Part shown: positions 1-8,526 of the stretch, in pieces
How the letters are laid out: every line of letters begins with the position of its first letter
Position numbering within the stretch: the first letter of the stretch is position 1
DNA from: Pseudooceanicola sp. HF7
Lineage (GTDB): Bacteria; Pseudomonadota; Alphaproteobacteria; Rhodobacterales; Rhodobacteraceae
Direction of reading: 5' to 3'
Length of the DNA: 45,989 bases
Assembly: GCF_011806405.1 (NCBI RefSeq)
Contig: NZ_JAATOW010000037.1
Span: 1 to 45,989 of the forward strand
Position numbers and translations under genes: made by a program
The notes under the pieces: generated by a model
The model's database searches: none
Told to the model about the DNA's origin: nothing
Seen by the model: the letters and a program-made list of their open reading frames with translations, nothing else

Positions 1-275
1 AGAAGTTCTGTTTTCGATGTTGGTACGCCCATCGTGTTTCCTTGCTCTTCTTCAGGAGAGGATAGGCCCAACGCGCGTCGTCGCCAATGAGGGGAACGGG
101 CTGGGAGCAGACTTGCGGCGACGCAGTGAGCCGAACACCTGGCGGGACGCAGCGCCCGCCGCTCGCGGCCCACAGCCGACCTTTGGGTCAAGCGCCGCGG
201 ATGGCCGGTGTCAGCCCATAGCGGTCAGTCTTGCAACTACTTCCAAGACTTCCGTCTCCTGGTCAATTTTTCGAG
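1..275. other. Non-coding stretch with degenerate intergenic repeat
   Basis: I see no convincing gene here. Positions 98-126 hold a copy of a repeat also found at 31360-31390 and 33932-33960, with approximate core GGGCT(c/g)..AGC(a/g)GAC(a/t)TGCGGCG. The sequence to about 240 has the same GC-rich, non-coding character as the other spacers of the island. A 93-codon plus-strand reading frame crosses it but is rich in Arg, Pro and Ala and overlaps the repeat, so I treat it as chance. Confidence 0.5.
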
Positions 276-1430
276 CTATTTCTCGTCTGACGGAGTGAAC
301 TTCAAAAAGGCGTTCTCTTCTTCGGCTATCTTCAAAGCGCTAAACAGATCAGGATATCGTTTGAAATAACCCTCCATGTCGTCCCATCGCTTCTCGATGC
401 GTTCATCTATCAGGTTTAGGGAGGCGAGTGCATCACCAAGCACTCGATCTAACATATCCGGAAGCATGGCGTTGAGGTGATTGTCTTGAGAGAAAAAACG
501 CTTGCGTCCAGCTGCCGTAAGTAACCGTCCTTTGTCATGATCGGGCATAAGCACAAAGCGTCTATTTACCTTCGCTCCAGAGGTATGCTCATAGATTCTT
601 GAAAAGTGGTCAATTGTTCCATTGTGGACGGTTTCGTCACGCAAAGACATGAGTAGACGCAGTTCATCGCTAAACTCGGACAAGGGCGTTTCTTTCCCTA
701 AGCGAGTGTGCTTCCATTTTCCAAACGTCACGTCGCGAGCCTTCGACTTCCAAGACGTCATTCCTGGCCTTATGCTTGATAAGTCGGCAACGTACTTCGC
801 GCTGAAATCAAGAAAACTGATAGTCTTCTCTATGCAGAAATTGAGATTGGCCCATATCCTAAAGCCCAAAGGCGACACAGTACTACGATAAGCCTCTCCG
901 GGTGCGAAAGCTTGTTCGTCGAGCGGAACATTTTCATGCAAATTTGGTAAAGCAAGAGCTGCGTAGGCGTCTCCAAGACTGACGGTGATATGGCTAATGA
1001 TATTTTGCGCCACGTGATTATGGTGTCGAATTGAGTAGTAATACAGAAGCTTCTTCGTATTAGGACACTTCATCGCGAGAGCTGCGCGATTGAAGTCATC
1101 TCGATTGCATAGTGCCTCTGGGTCTAAGCCTGCATGCACAATATTAAAATCGGAAGCTTCCAACGTATCCCAAAACTGCTCTGGGGTATCAAACAGCAGT
1201 TGAAGGGATTTCATGTTTAACCTCTCGAAGGCATCCATGATATCGCTGGTGGGCAAGTTGGCTTCTTGAAGGTGCCAAATGCCGTCAGAACTCCGGACGA
1301 AATGCCTGCCTTCTGGCTTAGTTTCTGATAGTTCTCCGTATAATGTGGCGAACACTGTTCCTGCCCCGCGTTTTAGATCATTCATGTTTTCTATAGCTTG
1401 ATATGATGAAACGTGTCGATGCCGCGCCAT
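276..1430 (-). CDS. Hypothetical protein with HEPN-like RxxxxH motif
   Basis: A protein of about 384 residues with no family I can name. Near residues 264-269 it carries RDETVH followed by NG, which fits the R-x4-6-H signature of HEPN-domain ribonucleases. A Tyr- and His-rich segment (KLLYYYSIRHHNHVAQNI) lies in the middle. HEPN proteins often act as toxin or defence RNases; an RNA-targeting role here is inference from one motif. The start is uncertain: ATG at 1430 or an internal ATG at 1385, neither with a clear Shine-Dalgarno. Codon use is more AT-rich than in the phage genes next door, and the gene stands alone between repeat-bearing spacers, which suggests acquired cargo. A second RxxxxH protein is encoded at 31610-32476. 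Confidence 0.7.
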   Translation of the reverse strand: MARHRHVSSYQAIENMNDLKRGAGTVFATLYGELSETKPEGRHFVRSSDGIWHLQEANLPTSDIMDAFERLNMKSLQLLFDTPEQFWDTLEASDFNIVHAGLDPEALCNRDDFNRAALAMKCPNTKKLLYYYSIRHHNHVAQNIISHITVSLGDAYAALALPNLHENVPLDEQAFAPGEAYRSTVSPLGFRIWANLNFCIEKTISFLDFSAKYVADLSSIRPGMTSWKSKARDVTFGKWKHTRLGKETPLSEFSDELRLLMSLRDETVHNGTIDHFSRIYEHTSGAKVNRRFVLMPDHDKGRLLTAAGRKRFFSQDNHLNAMLPDMLDRVLGDALASLNLIDERIEKRWDDMEGYFKRYPDLFSALKIAEEENAFLKFTPSDEK

Positions 1431-2100
1431 TAGGCACATGCGTATGAGCCGCGTCTGCCTTCTGTCAGCTCTATCGCTACAGGGGGAACGGGGGCGCATG
1501 AAGGTTTCAGCCCGAGGTCGGCATGTGGAAAATGCCCGCAACCTAACTCTAATAGAGCAAAATCCTGCGCCGCCTGACCAATCCAAGTGGGCAAACGCAT
1601 CGTGCGCAAAATGCGCTTTTCTGCCCTTCTCCACAGCGCAGCTAAGGTCGGCTGTCCGCCCATACCATGTAGGTTCCAACCGATTGAGCAACCTTCTGTC
1701 AGACCGTTAAGCTGCCCCGGCACGATGTTAAGGGGGGTTGACGCAAAATACCGTCTGCGCTTAACACTTGGGCGACGAAGGTTGCTGACCCACTGCAGAA
1801 AGATGCACGCTTGGCTTCCGGGTGAAGAGACGCGCAAGAGACAATCCCGTTTCGCTTCACATTCTGTCATGTCCAGGCCACCGCGCGAACGCGCCGCTGC
1901 CTGTGACACTGCTGCTGCAATTCCCGAATGGCCCGGCTGAAGTGCGCGGGCCTATTTTCGTGCGGGCTGCTCGTATCGGGCAAGGCTCTTTCAAAATCCC
2001 ATCTGTCGGCCAGTCGTGGAAACCCACGGCTGGCTTTTCGCGTCAGGCAGCGTCAGTTCGTGTTCGGGCTGATGCATAGTGGAATGTTGGGGGTGCGGTC
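1431..2100. other. Intergenic region left of the phage cassette
   Basis: About 670 bases with no convincing gene. Roughly 1480-1690 resembles the degenerate intergenic repeat family, including an AGGTCGGC core. The part next to the phage cassette has the hexamer GTTAAG at 1706-1711 and 1727-1732 and its complement CTTAAC at 1760-1765. The last lies inside a 14-mer (1760-1773) that recurs exactly at 2811-2824, just ahead of the terminase genes. This looks like phage control or packaging DNA. Confidence 0.5.
1760..1773. repeat. 14-bp direct repeat, copy 1
   Basis: CTTAACACTTGGGC occurs here and again at 2811-2824, flanking the first phage gene. GTTAAG, the reverse complement of its first six bases, occurs at 1706 and 1727. 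Shared sites either side of a single gene suggest binding by a phage protein, either a regulator or the small terminase. That function is inference. Confidence 0.6.
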
Positions 2101-2673
2101 ATGTTCCGCGTTGGTGAAGTCGATGTGAAAGATCTGAAGCGGTTCGACAACATGCTGATTGGCCTGGGTGAAGATGGCCCGAAGGTGGCTGTCAGAGCGA
2201 TGAACCGGGCGGGCGACATGGGGCGCACGCAGGTGGTCAAGGCGCTGGCAAAGCAGACGGGCCTGCCGCAGAAGCTGATCCGGCGATCCGTGAAGGTCAA
2301 ACGCTCTACCTGGTCGGAACCCGAGTACCAGCTGAACAGCGCAGGCGGGGATGTGTCGCTGAAGTACTTCAAGAAGCGCGAGACCCGTGACGGCGTCGTG
2401 GCAAAGCTGGGGGATGCACGGGGCAATGACTGGTTCGCGGAAAGCTTCTTTCGCGGTGGTCTATTCCCTGGTCGTCGAGTCGACATCCGCAGCATGGGTG
2501 GCCATGTCTTCGTCCGGGCGGACGGGCGCACTGATCTGGAACGGGTCACGTCCGGTGTCTTCATCCCCAAGGAGATGGTGGAGGGCGCAAGCCTGAAGGC
2601 TTTCCGCGATACCGTTGCGCGGGTTCTGCCGCAACGCCTGGATCATGAATTCAGCCGCCTGTTGGCCCGCTAA
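2101..2673 (+). CDS. Phage protein resembling minor tail protein Z (GPZ family)
   Basis: A 190-residue protein whose layout fits the prophage minor tail protein Z group: a helical N-terminal half with a basic stretch (LIRRSVKVKR), then a beta-rich middle with the FRGGLFPGR segment. In lambda, gpZ works at the head-tail junction. The start ATG follows a G-rich Shine-Dalgarno (GGGGGTGCGG). The position is odd, because the gene precedes the terminase instead of lying between capsid and tail genes. It is followed by a spacer of about 210 bases with CTTAAC repeats. The family assignment rests on general resemblance; a tail-completion or head-tail joining protein is the main alternative. Confidence 0.6.
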   Translation: MFRVGEVDVKDLKRFDNMLIGLGEDGPKVAVRAMNRAGDMGRTQVVKALAKQTGLPQKLIRRSVKVKRSTWSEPEYQLNSAGGDVSLKYFKKRETRDGVVAKLGDARGNDWFAESFFRGGLFPGRRVDIRSMGGHVFVRADGRTDLERVTSGVFIPKEMVEGASLKAFRDTVARVLPQRLDHEFSRLLAR

Positions 2674-2810
2674 AGCCAGCAAGGCAAGAGATCTCTTGTT
2701 TCAAAATCAGGTCAAACTCGGCCGCGGAAAAAAGGGACCGTAGCCCGTCTTGAGGTGACGCGGTGCGGATAGCGCCCGAGGGGTGGCCAGTCTGACGGGT
2801 TTTCCAAAGC

Positions 2811-2852
2811 CTTAACACTTGGGCCACTTAACGCCTTGGGCTTAACAGGCCC
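2811..2852. repeat. Three tandem CTTAAC-type repeats upstream of terS
   Basis: Three imperfect direct repeats start at 2811, 2827 and 2841, each beginning CTTAAC. The first two continue to TTGGGC, giving a period of 14-16 bases. They lie 35-76 bases upstream of the small terminase start. Short direct repeats beside terS are typical of cosB/pac-type small-terminase binding sites, and would also suit an operator. The copy at 1760 and the inverted hexamers at 1706 and 1727 belong to the same set. Confidence 0.6.
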
Positions 2853-2886
2853 GGCGATCCGGTCCCGATGCGAGGGGGCTTTGCAA

Positions 2887-3606
2887 ATGCAGGAAATGAG
2901 CCAGGCCGATTTCGCACGCAAGCTGGGTGTCAGCCGCGCAGCTGTCAGCCAGTGGAAGACGAAGGATATCCTGCGCGAGGATGCCTTCTCGGGCGAAGGC
3001 AAGAAGGGAAAGATCCGCTTTGACATCGCGCTGGAACAGGTCCGCCGCAATCGCGACATCGGCCAGTCCCTGGGCAACGGGATCGCCACGCGGACATGCG
3101 GGGATGCACCGGCGGGCACCGGGCATCCTGCGCCGCGTTCGGCGGCGGCTGAAGCGCCTGCCGATCCTCCCCGGCAGATCCCGCTTCAGCCAGCGTCGCC
3201 CGAGGTGATCGAGCCCTTCGAACCTGATGCACCAGCACCCGCGCCATTGTTGGCCAAGGTCGACAGCATCGAAGACCAGCTGAAGCGGGCCAAGCTGGAA
3301 GAACAACTGCGCCGCAACCGCCTGCAGGCGGCGGATGAAGCCGTGAAGGCCGGCACGTTGATGGCGGCGGATGATGCCCGCGAACAGCTGGCCCGGATCG
3401 CGGGCATGATGCTGCAGATCTTCGAAGGGGCGCTGCCGGACCTGGCGGCTGCCGTGTCGGGGCAGTTCAACGTCCCGCAGCGCGATGTCCTGCATCTGCT
3501 GCGCGCCGAAATGGTCAAGGTGCGGCGCGCGGCGGCGATGAAGGAGCGCGCCCGCGCCGAGGCGGCGCAAAAGGACGTCACCACCGAAATCGACCTGGAA
3601 GACTGA
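2887..3606 (+). CDS. Phage terminase small subunit (HTH, Nu1-like)
   Basis: A 239-residue protein that should recognise phage DNA at the packaging start and recruit the large subunit. Residues 4-30 (SQADFARKLGVSRAAVSQW) form a helix-turn-helix of the kind found in Nu1/DUF1441 small terminases. A Pro/Ala-rich linker follows, then a helical C-terminal region (about 120-230) suited to oligomerisation and large-subunit contact. I chose ATG 2887 because GAGGGGG sits eight bases upstream; a longer in-frame TTG start at 2836 lacks this. The stop overlaps the large-terminase start by one base (TGATG), so the two are translationally coupled. The upstream repeats at 2811-2852 are its likely target. Confidence 0.85.
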   Translation: MQEMSQADFARKLGVSRAAVSQWKTKDILREDAFSGEGKKGKIRFDIALEQVRRNRDIGQSLGNGIATRTCGDAPAGTGHPAPRSAAAEAPADPPRQIPLQPASPEVIEPFEPDAPAPAPLLAKVDSIEDQLKRAKLEEQLRRNRLQAADEAVKAGTLMAADDAREQLARIAGMMLQIFEGALPDLAAAVSGQFNVPQRDVLHLLRAEMVKVRRAAAMKERARAEAAQKDVTTEIDLED

Positions 3607-5570
3607 TGCTTGATATTGATGTGACCAGTGCCGAATGGATGGCGGCAGACATCATGGCCGATGTGCTGGATCCGCCGCCGCCGGTCAATTACCTGGCATG
3701 GGCGGAACAGAACATCGTGTTTTCCAGACGCGAAAGCCCGCTGCCCGGCCCCTACAGCGCCGAGCGGTTCAGCTACTTCAACGAAATCCTGCAGGCGCTT
3801 TCGCCCGATGATCCCTGCCGCGTCGTGACCCTTTCGAAGTCGGCGCAGCTGGGGGGCACCGTGCTGGCGAACATCTTCACCGGTGGGTCCATGGATATGG
3901 ATCCGGGCGATTTCCTCTATGTCCATCCGACCGAGGAAAACGCCCGGCGCTGGTCGAAGATGAAGCTGGCGCCGATGCTGAAGGGCACCAGCAGCCTGCG
4001 ACGCATCTTCCCGATGAAAGCGCGGGACGGGCAGGATTCGGTCTTCTACAAGGAGCGGCGCGACGGTCGCGGGGCGATCCAAATTTCCGGGGCGAATTCG
4101 CCTGCATCGTTGTCGCAGGTGTCGATGTCACGCCAGGTGCAGGATGACCTGGCCAAGTGGGACATGAACAGCGCAGGCGATCCCGAGACACAGGCCGACA
4201 GCCGGTCGCAGGGTTATGAGTTCGCCAAGATCTTCAAGATCAGCACGCCGATGGTGGTGCCGGGCTGCCGGATTACCAAGAATTTCGAAGCCGGGTCGCA
4301 GGAGTTCCTGTATCTGCCATGCCCGCATGATGAATGCGCCCATATGCAGACGCTGGATTGGGAGAACTTCCTCGGGTCGCTGGATGAAGACCATGCCGAA
4401 CAGGCGCATTTCACCTGTGAAGCCTGCGGGGCGGTGATCGAAGAACACCACCGGGCGAAGATGCTGCGAGGGGCCGAATGGCGGGCGATGAACCCGAAGA
4501 TGAAGCGGGTGCATCGGTCGTTCTATATCTGGTCGGCCTATTCGCTGCTGCAGTCGTTCGAGCGGATCGCGCGCAGCTGGCTGGATGCCAAGGGCGATCC
4601 GCCGCGCGAACAGACGTTCTGGAATGACGTCGTGGGGCGGGCCTACCGCATTCTTGGCGAGGCCCCGCCTTGGGAAGAAATCCGCGACCGGGCATCGGAA
4701 TCGGATTATCCGCGCGGCACGATCCCGGCGGGGTTCCCCCTTCTGACCTGCGGCGTGGACTGTCAGGGCGACCGGGTTGAATGGCAGGTGGTGGCCTGGG
4801 GCACGAAACGGCGTCGGGCTGTCGTGGAATACGGCGTCTTCAACGGGCACATCAGCGAGGAACAGTGCCAGCTGAAGCTGAACGCGCTGCTGAAGCAGGG
4901 CTTTCGAAATGCCTATGGCCGAAAGATCGAGATCGACGCGCTGGCCATCGACGGCAACGCCTATACGGAGGATGTCTGGGACTGGGCGCGCAAGCATCCG
5001 GCGTCCCGCGTCATCATGGTGCGGGGGGTGCATCCCGATACCGCGCCGCTGCTGCAGCAGGTGAAGCGCGAACGCAACCGGCGCGGCAAGCTGCTGCGCT
5101 ATTCCAAACGGTTCTTCAATTTTGCGTCTTCGGTTCTGAAGATGGGTCTTTACCGCAACATGCGCAAAACAGACCCGGAAGAACGCGGCTACATCGCGCT
5201 GCCGAAGGGGCTGGAAGACGAATACTTCCGCCAGCTGACCGCCGAAAGCCGCAAGGCACAGAAGGCCAAGAGCGGCTTCACCCGGTATCTGTGGGTGAAG
5301 GATCCGAACCAGGCGAATGAGGGCCTGGACACGCATCTGCAGGCCGAAGCAGCGGGCATCCGTCTGGGTATCCGGGCGTTGCAGGATGTCGAGTGGGACC
5401 AGTTGATGGCCGAACGGGAATGCCCGCCCGAGGCGGTGCAGGGCGACTTCGAAGACCTGTTGATGCCGGGCGCGATTGCCCCGGTCGATGACCCGCAGCC
5501 AGCGCCTGCGCCGGATGCACCGGCCCCGGTGCCGTCTGCGCGATCCAAGTGGAAGAGGCGCACGCAATGA
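3606..5570 (+). CDS. Phage terminase large subunit (lambda gpA family)
   Basis: The 654-residue packaging motor and nuclease, close to the usual length for the lambda gpA family. The ATPase domain has the variant Walker A KSAQLGGT at 78-85, matching the KSARVGYS type of gpA, a YVHPTEENARRW segment after it, and a Walker B region around DDLAKW (180-185). A CxxxxC/CxxC zinc-ribbon-like stretch (CPHDEC, then CEAC) lies near residues 240-275. The C-terminal nuclease part holds the GVDCQGDRVEW and DGNAYTEDVWDW acidic motifs. It overlaps terS by one base and the portal by four. All key motifs are present, so it looks intact. Confidence 0.95.
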   Translation: MLDIDVTSAEWMAADIMADVLDPPPPVNYLAWAEQNIVFSRRESPLPGPYSAERFSYFNEILQALSPDDPCRVVTLSKSAQLGGTVLANIFTGGSMDMDPGDFLYVHPTEENARRWSKMKLAPMLKGTSSLRRIFPMKARDGQDSVFYKERRDGRGAIQISGANSPASLSQVSMSRQVQDDLAKWDMNSAGDPETQADSRSQGYEFAKIFKISTPMVVPGCRITKNFEAGSQEFLYLPCPHDECAHMQTLDWENFLGSLDEDHAEQAHFTCEACGAVIEEHHRAKMLRGAEWRAMNPKMKRVHRSFYIWSAYSLLQSFERIARSWLDAKGDPPREQTFWNDVVGRAYRILGEAPPWEEIRDRASESDYPRGTIPAGFPLLTCGVDCQGDRVEWQVVAWGTKRRRAVVEYGVFNGHISEEQCQLKLNALLKQGFRNAYGRKIEIDALAIDGNAYTEDVWDWARKHPASRVIMVRGVHPDTAPLLQQVKRERNRRGKLLRYSKRFFNFASSVLKMGLYRNMRKTDPEERGYIALPKGLEDEYFRQLTAESRKAQKAKSGFTRYLWVKDPNQANEGLDTHLQAEAAGIRLGIRALQDVEWDQLMAERECPPEAVQGDFEDLLMPGAIAPVDDPQPAPAPDAPAPVPSARSKWKRRTQ

Positions 5571-7147
5571 AAGGACTTATCAAGCCGGATGGGTCGCCCC
5601 TGATCGCGGAGCAGGGCCAGCGCCCTGTTGCCCGCTATCTGCGCGATACCAAGAGCGGTGTCATCGCATCGCGCATGGCCCCGCTGACCCGACACGAAGA
5701 CGATGTGCGGCGCAGCTGGGAACGCGCCGCCGGTCTGGCCATGGATCTGATCCAGAATTCGGGCCGCCTGAAGGGCGCGACGGACCAGGTACTGGCCGAT
5801 ACGGTAGGGGTCGGTCTGAATCTGTCACCGCAGCCGGATCTTCAGGCACTTGGCTGGACCCGCGAAGAGGAAGCCGATTGGATCCGCCTGGTGAAGAAAC
5901 GCTGGCGGCGCTATTGGGGCACGGCTTCGGAATGTTCGATGAACGGCAAGCTGACGGGCGCGCAGATGGTCGACATCGGGTTGCGCTGGCACATCGCCTA
6001 TGGCGAAGCAACCGGGGTCTTCGACTTCTTCGACACGGAAACCCGCCGCCGCTATGGGATCAAGACGGGCACGAAGCTGCGCCTGGTGCCGCCGCACCGC
6101 CTTGTGCAGGACACCAATGCGGGCGCGGGCCTGTTCCAGGGGGTGCAGCATGACGAAAACGGGCGTCCGGTGTCCTATCGGTTCCGCACGGGGCCTGCGG
6201 GGCGAGAAGTGAAAGGCGACTTCGCGGCCTTCGATGCGGACGGCAGGCCGCTGGTCATGCACATCTTCGACCCGATGGACAGCGAAGACGTGCGCGGGAT
6301 TTCGCAGCTGGCCCCGGCCTTCCGCAAGCATATCCAGGCGGAAATGCTGGACGATGCCACGTTGCAGATGGCGATCCTGCAGACGGTCTTCGCGATCACG
6401 CTGACCAGCGAAAGCCCGAGCCAGGATGCCTTCGAGGCGCTGGAAACCCTGAAGGAAACCGGGGCAGGCGGGGGTGAGCTGGCGCAGGAGTACCTTGGCT
6501 ACCTGGGCGCGCAGATGGACCGGGCGGCGGAGAGCCGGATTTCGGTCGGGGCGGATCCGCAGGTGTCGCACCTGGGGCCGGGCGAGGGGCTGGACCTGAA
6601 AACGGCCAATGTGCCGGGCAAGGATTTCCTGCCGTTCTCGGGCAGCCTGGCGCGGGACATGGCGCGGACCATCGGCATCACCTACGGCGGTTTGACGATG
6701 GATCACAGCAAGGCCACCTACTCCAGCGTGCGGATGGAAAACGCCAGCATCTGGTCGGTGGTAACCCGGCGGCGCGAGCGCATCGCCGCGCCGATGTGCC
6801 AGATGCCTTATGAAAACTGGCTGGATGAAGAGATTGGCGAAGGCCGGATCCCGTTCAAGGGCGGCTATGCCGCCTTTCTGGCGCATCGCGACCGGGTGGT
6901 GACGGCCAGCTGGCAAGGACCGGCCAAACCGACAGCGGATGACTACAAGAGCGCCCGCGCAGCTTCGGAGCGGCTGACGAACGGCACCAGTTCCATCGCA
7001 ATCGAAACCGGTGATCTGGGCGTGGACCCGGATGCCCTGTTTGAAGAACGTCAGCGCGAACACCGGCGTTATGTGGATGCGGGCATGTCCTCGCCCTATG
7101 CGGCGCGTGACCCGGTGCCGCTGACCGAGACGGAGCGAGTGCCATGA
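5567..7147 (+). CDS. Phage portal protein, lambda gpB family
   Basis: A 526-residue portal that forms the dodecameric vertex through which DNA enters and leaves the capsid. Family hallmarks are visible: an N-terminal RSWERAAG/AMDLIQNSG helix, VGVGLNLSPQPD, the middle RYGIKTGTKLRLVPPHRLVQD segment and the C-terminal ITYGGLTMDHSKATYSS loop typical of lambda-type portals. I chose ATG 5567, the ATGA overlap with the terminase stop, with GAAGAGG eight bases upstream; a start six codons earlier is possible. It overlaps the following gpW gene by four bases. Length and motifs indicate an intact gene. Confidence 0.95.
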   Translation: MKGLIKPDGSPLIAEQGQRPVARYLRDTKSGVIASRMAPLTRHEDDVRRSWERAAGLAMDLIQNSGRLKGATDQVLADTVGVGLNLSPQPDLQALGWTREEEADWIRLVKKRWRRYWGTASECSMNGKLTGAQMVDIGLRWHIAYGEATGVFDFFDTETRRRYGIKTGTKLRLVPPHRLVQDTNAGAGLFQGVQHDENGRPVSYRFRTGPAGREVKGDFAAFDADGRPLVMHIFDPMDSEDVRGISQLAPAFRKHIQAEMLDDATLQMAILQTVFAITLTSESPSQDAFEALETLKETGAGGGELAQEYLGYLGAQMDRAAESRISVGADPQVSHLGPGEGLDLKTANVPGKDFLPFSGSLARDMARTIGITYGGLTMDHSKATYSSVRMENASIWSVVTRRRERIAAPMCQMPYENWLDEEIGEGRIPFKGGYAAFLAHRDRVVTASWQGPAKPTADDYKSARAASERLTNGTSSIAIETGDLGVDPDALFEERQREHRRYVDAGMSSPYAARDPVPLTETERVP

Positions 7148-7413
7148 CGATTTCCAGCTCGGTGCGGATCGGGGCAGACACCATCGACATCACCCGGCCC
7201 TGTGACGTGGTGGGCGCATTGAAGAAGATGCAGTTGAAGCTGGCGACCGGCGGGCTGCGCCAGACGGTGCGGATCGACGGGGAAGAGGTGACGTTTCAAT
7301 CCCCGAATGATCGGCGGCTGGCGAGTCTGATCGACCAGTACCAAGCCGAATGCGACCGCCAGTCCGGCAGCGGGCGGCGGGTCCGATACGCAAAGCGGTT
7401 CCGCTTCGGCTGA
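7144..7413 (+). CDS. gpW-like head-tail joining protein
   Basis: A small 89-residue protein that fits the gpW family, which stabilises packaged DNA at the portal and prepares the tail docking site. Visible traits are a helical DVVGALKKMQLKLATGG segment, a two-stranded element with IDGEEVTFQS, a second helix (LIDQYQAECDRQ), and a basic tail ending VRYAKRFRFG. It follows the portal with an ATGA overlap. In lambda the order is A-W-B; here the W-like gene follows the portal, which is common in alphaproteobacterial prophages. Confidence 0.8.
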   Translation: MTISSSVRIGADTIDITRPCDVVGALKKMQLKLATGGLRQTVRIDGEEVTFQSPNDRRLASLIDQYQAECDRQSGSGRRVRYAKRFRFG

Positions 7414-7458
7414 GGCCGGGCCGCTTTCCCTTCCTTCACACAATCAGGAGACAGCACC

Positions 7459-8523
7459 ATGCCAATTTTGGTGGACGGTGAACTGTTGCTTTACGGGGTC
7501 GTCGGAGATGACTTCTGGGGCGATGGCTTCACGGCATCCGAGGTCATCGGGGCACTGGCAGAGGTCGGGCGCGATACCGACATCACCGTGCGGATCAACT
7601 CGGGCGGTGGTTATACCGACGATGGCATTGCCATCTACAACGCCCTGACCAGCCATCGCGGCGCGGTGGCCGTGGTGGTCGATGCCATCGCAGCATCCGC
7701 AGCTTCGGTCATCGCCATGGCGGGGGACACGATCACCATGCGGGCCGGTGCCCTGATGATGATCCATGACCCGGCGATGATGACCTGGGGCAATGCCGGT
7801 GATCATGAGAAATCGACGGAACAGCTGAACAAGCTGGCCGACCTGATGGCCGACATCTACGCCGAACGGTCCGGCGACGATCCCGACGACATCCGCAGCG
7901 AAATGAAGGATGAGCTTTGGCTGACCGGCGCAGAGGCGGTTGAACGCGGCTTCGCGACGGATACCGAAGCCGGCAAGGCCAAGGCCGTCGCCGCCTTCGA
8001 CTACCGCGCCTATGCGCAGGCGCCCAAGCATCTGAAGACCACGGCCCGCAAGGAAAGATGGTCCTTCAAGGCGCTTGCCGCCCCGGCAGAGGCCCCCAGG
8101 CCCGAAGCCGCCAAGCATCAAGCCCCGCAACCCAAAGCCCATGAAAAGGAGACACCGCCCATGGCAAACCCGACCCCCGAGGGGCCGACCGCTGAAGATG
8201 TGAAGGCTCGTATCAAGGCCATCACCACGCATGCGTCGGCAGCTGGTCGCGCCACGCTGGCCGCACATCTGGCATTCGAGACCGACTTGCCGGTGGAAGA
8301 GGCCGCAGCCGTGATGACGGCAGCCGCAGGCGATGCGCAGGCCCCGCAGGAAGACCCTGACGGCGATGCGCCGGATGGCGGGCAGCCGACCGCACAGCAG
8401 TACCAGCAGCGCCGCACGGCGGCGCAGGATCTGGCACAGCCCGGCGGCGGTGCCCCGGCAAAGCCGCGCGCCGTCATCGACACCAGCGGCATCTATGCCG
8501 CCCGTACCCTGAAGGGGGCATAA
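7459..8523 (+). CDS. Capsid maturation protease (ClpP-type, lambda gpC-like) with C-terminal scaffold
   Basis: A 354-residue ClpP-fold serine protease that trims the prohead. The ClpP pattern is clear: INSGGGYTDDGIAIYNAL at about 47-63, the nucleophile in AASAAS (Ser80), and the histidine in MMIHDP (His103). Residues beyond about 200 are Ala/Pro-rich and low in complexity, then end in a helical tail, as expected for a protease fused to a scaffold. The start follows AGGAGACAGC. An internal in-frame ATG at 8161 with a strong Shine-Dalgarno probably makes the scaffold separately, as Nu3 is made from within lambda C. The gene is followed directly by the decoration and capsid genes. Confidence 0.93.
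   Translation: MPILVDGELLLYGVVGDDFWGDGFTASEVIGALAEVGRDTDITVRINSGGGYTDDGIAIYNALTSHRGAVAVVVDAIAASAASVIAMAGDTITMRAGALMMIHDPAMMTWGNAGDHEKSTEQLNKLADLMADIYAERSGDDPDDIRSEMKDELWLTGAEAVERGFATDTEAGKAKAVAAFDYRAYAQAPKHLKTTARKERWSFKALAAPAEAPRPEAAKHQAPQPKAHEKETPPMANPTPEGPTAEDVKARIKAITTHASAAGRATLAAHLAFETDLPVEEAAAVMTAAAGDAQAPQEDPDGDAPDGGQPTAQQYQQRRTAAQDLAQPGGGAPAKPRAVIDTSGIYAARTLKGA
8161..8523 (+). CDS. Probable internal scaffold protein (Nu3-like, in-frame start inside the protease gene)
   Basis: ATG 8161 is in frame with the protease and is preceded by AAAAGGAGA (8144-8152), among the best Shine-Dalgarno sequences of the cassette, with nine bases between GGAG and ATG. The product would be the last 120 residues: an acidic, Ala/Gln-rich, helix-prone chain that ends near ASGIYAAR-type sequence (TSGIYAARTLKGA). 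In lambda, Nu3 scaffold is made from just such an internal start within C. The call rests on the ribosome site and that precedent, not on sequence similarity to Nu3. Confidence 0.7.
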   Translation: MANPTPEGPTAEDVKARIKAITTHASAAGRATLAAHLAFETDLPVEEAAAVMTAAAGDAQAPQEDPDGDAPDGGQPTAQQYQQRRTAAQDLAQPGGGAPAKPRAVIDTSGIYAARTLKGA

Positions 8524-8526
8524 CCG

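Noticed and set aside
4128-5567. Long minus-strand reading frames opposite terminase, portal, capsid and tape measure genes
   Set aside because: They are His/Arg/Gln-rich mirror frames of GC-rich coding DNA and lie wholly within genes of certain identity.
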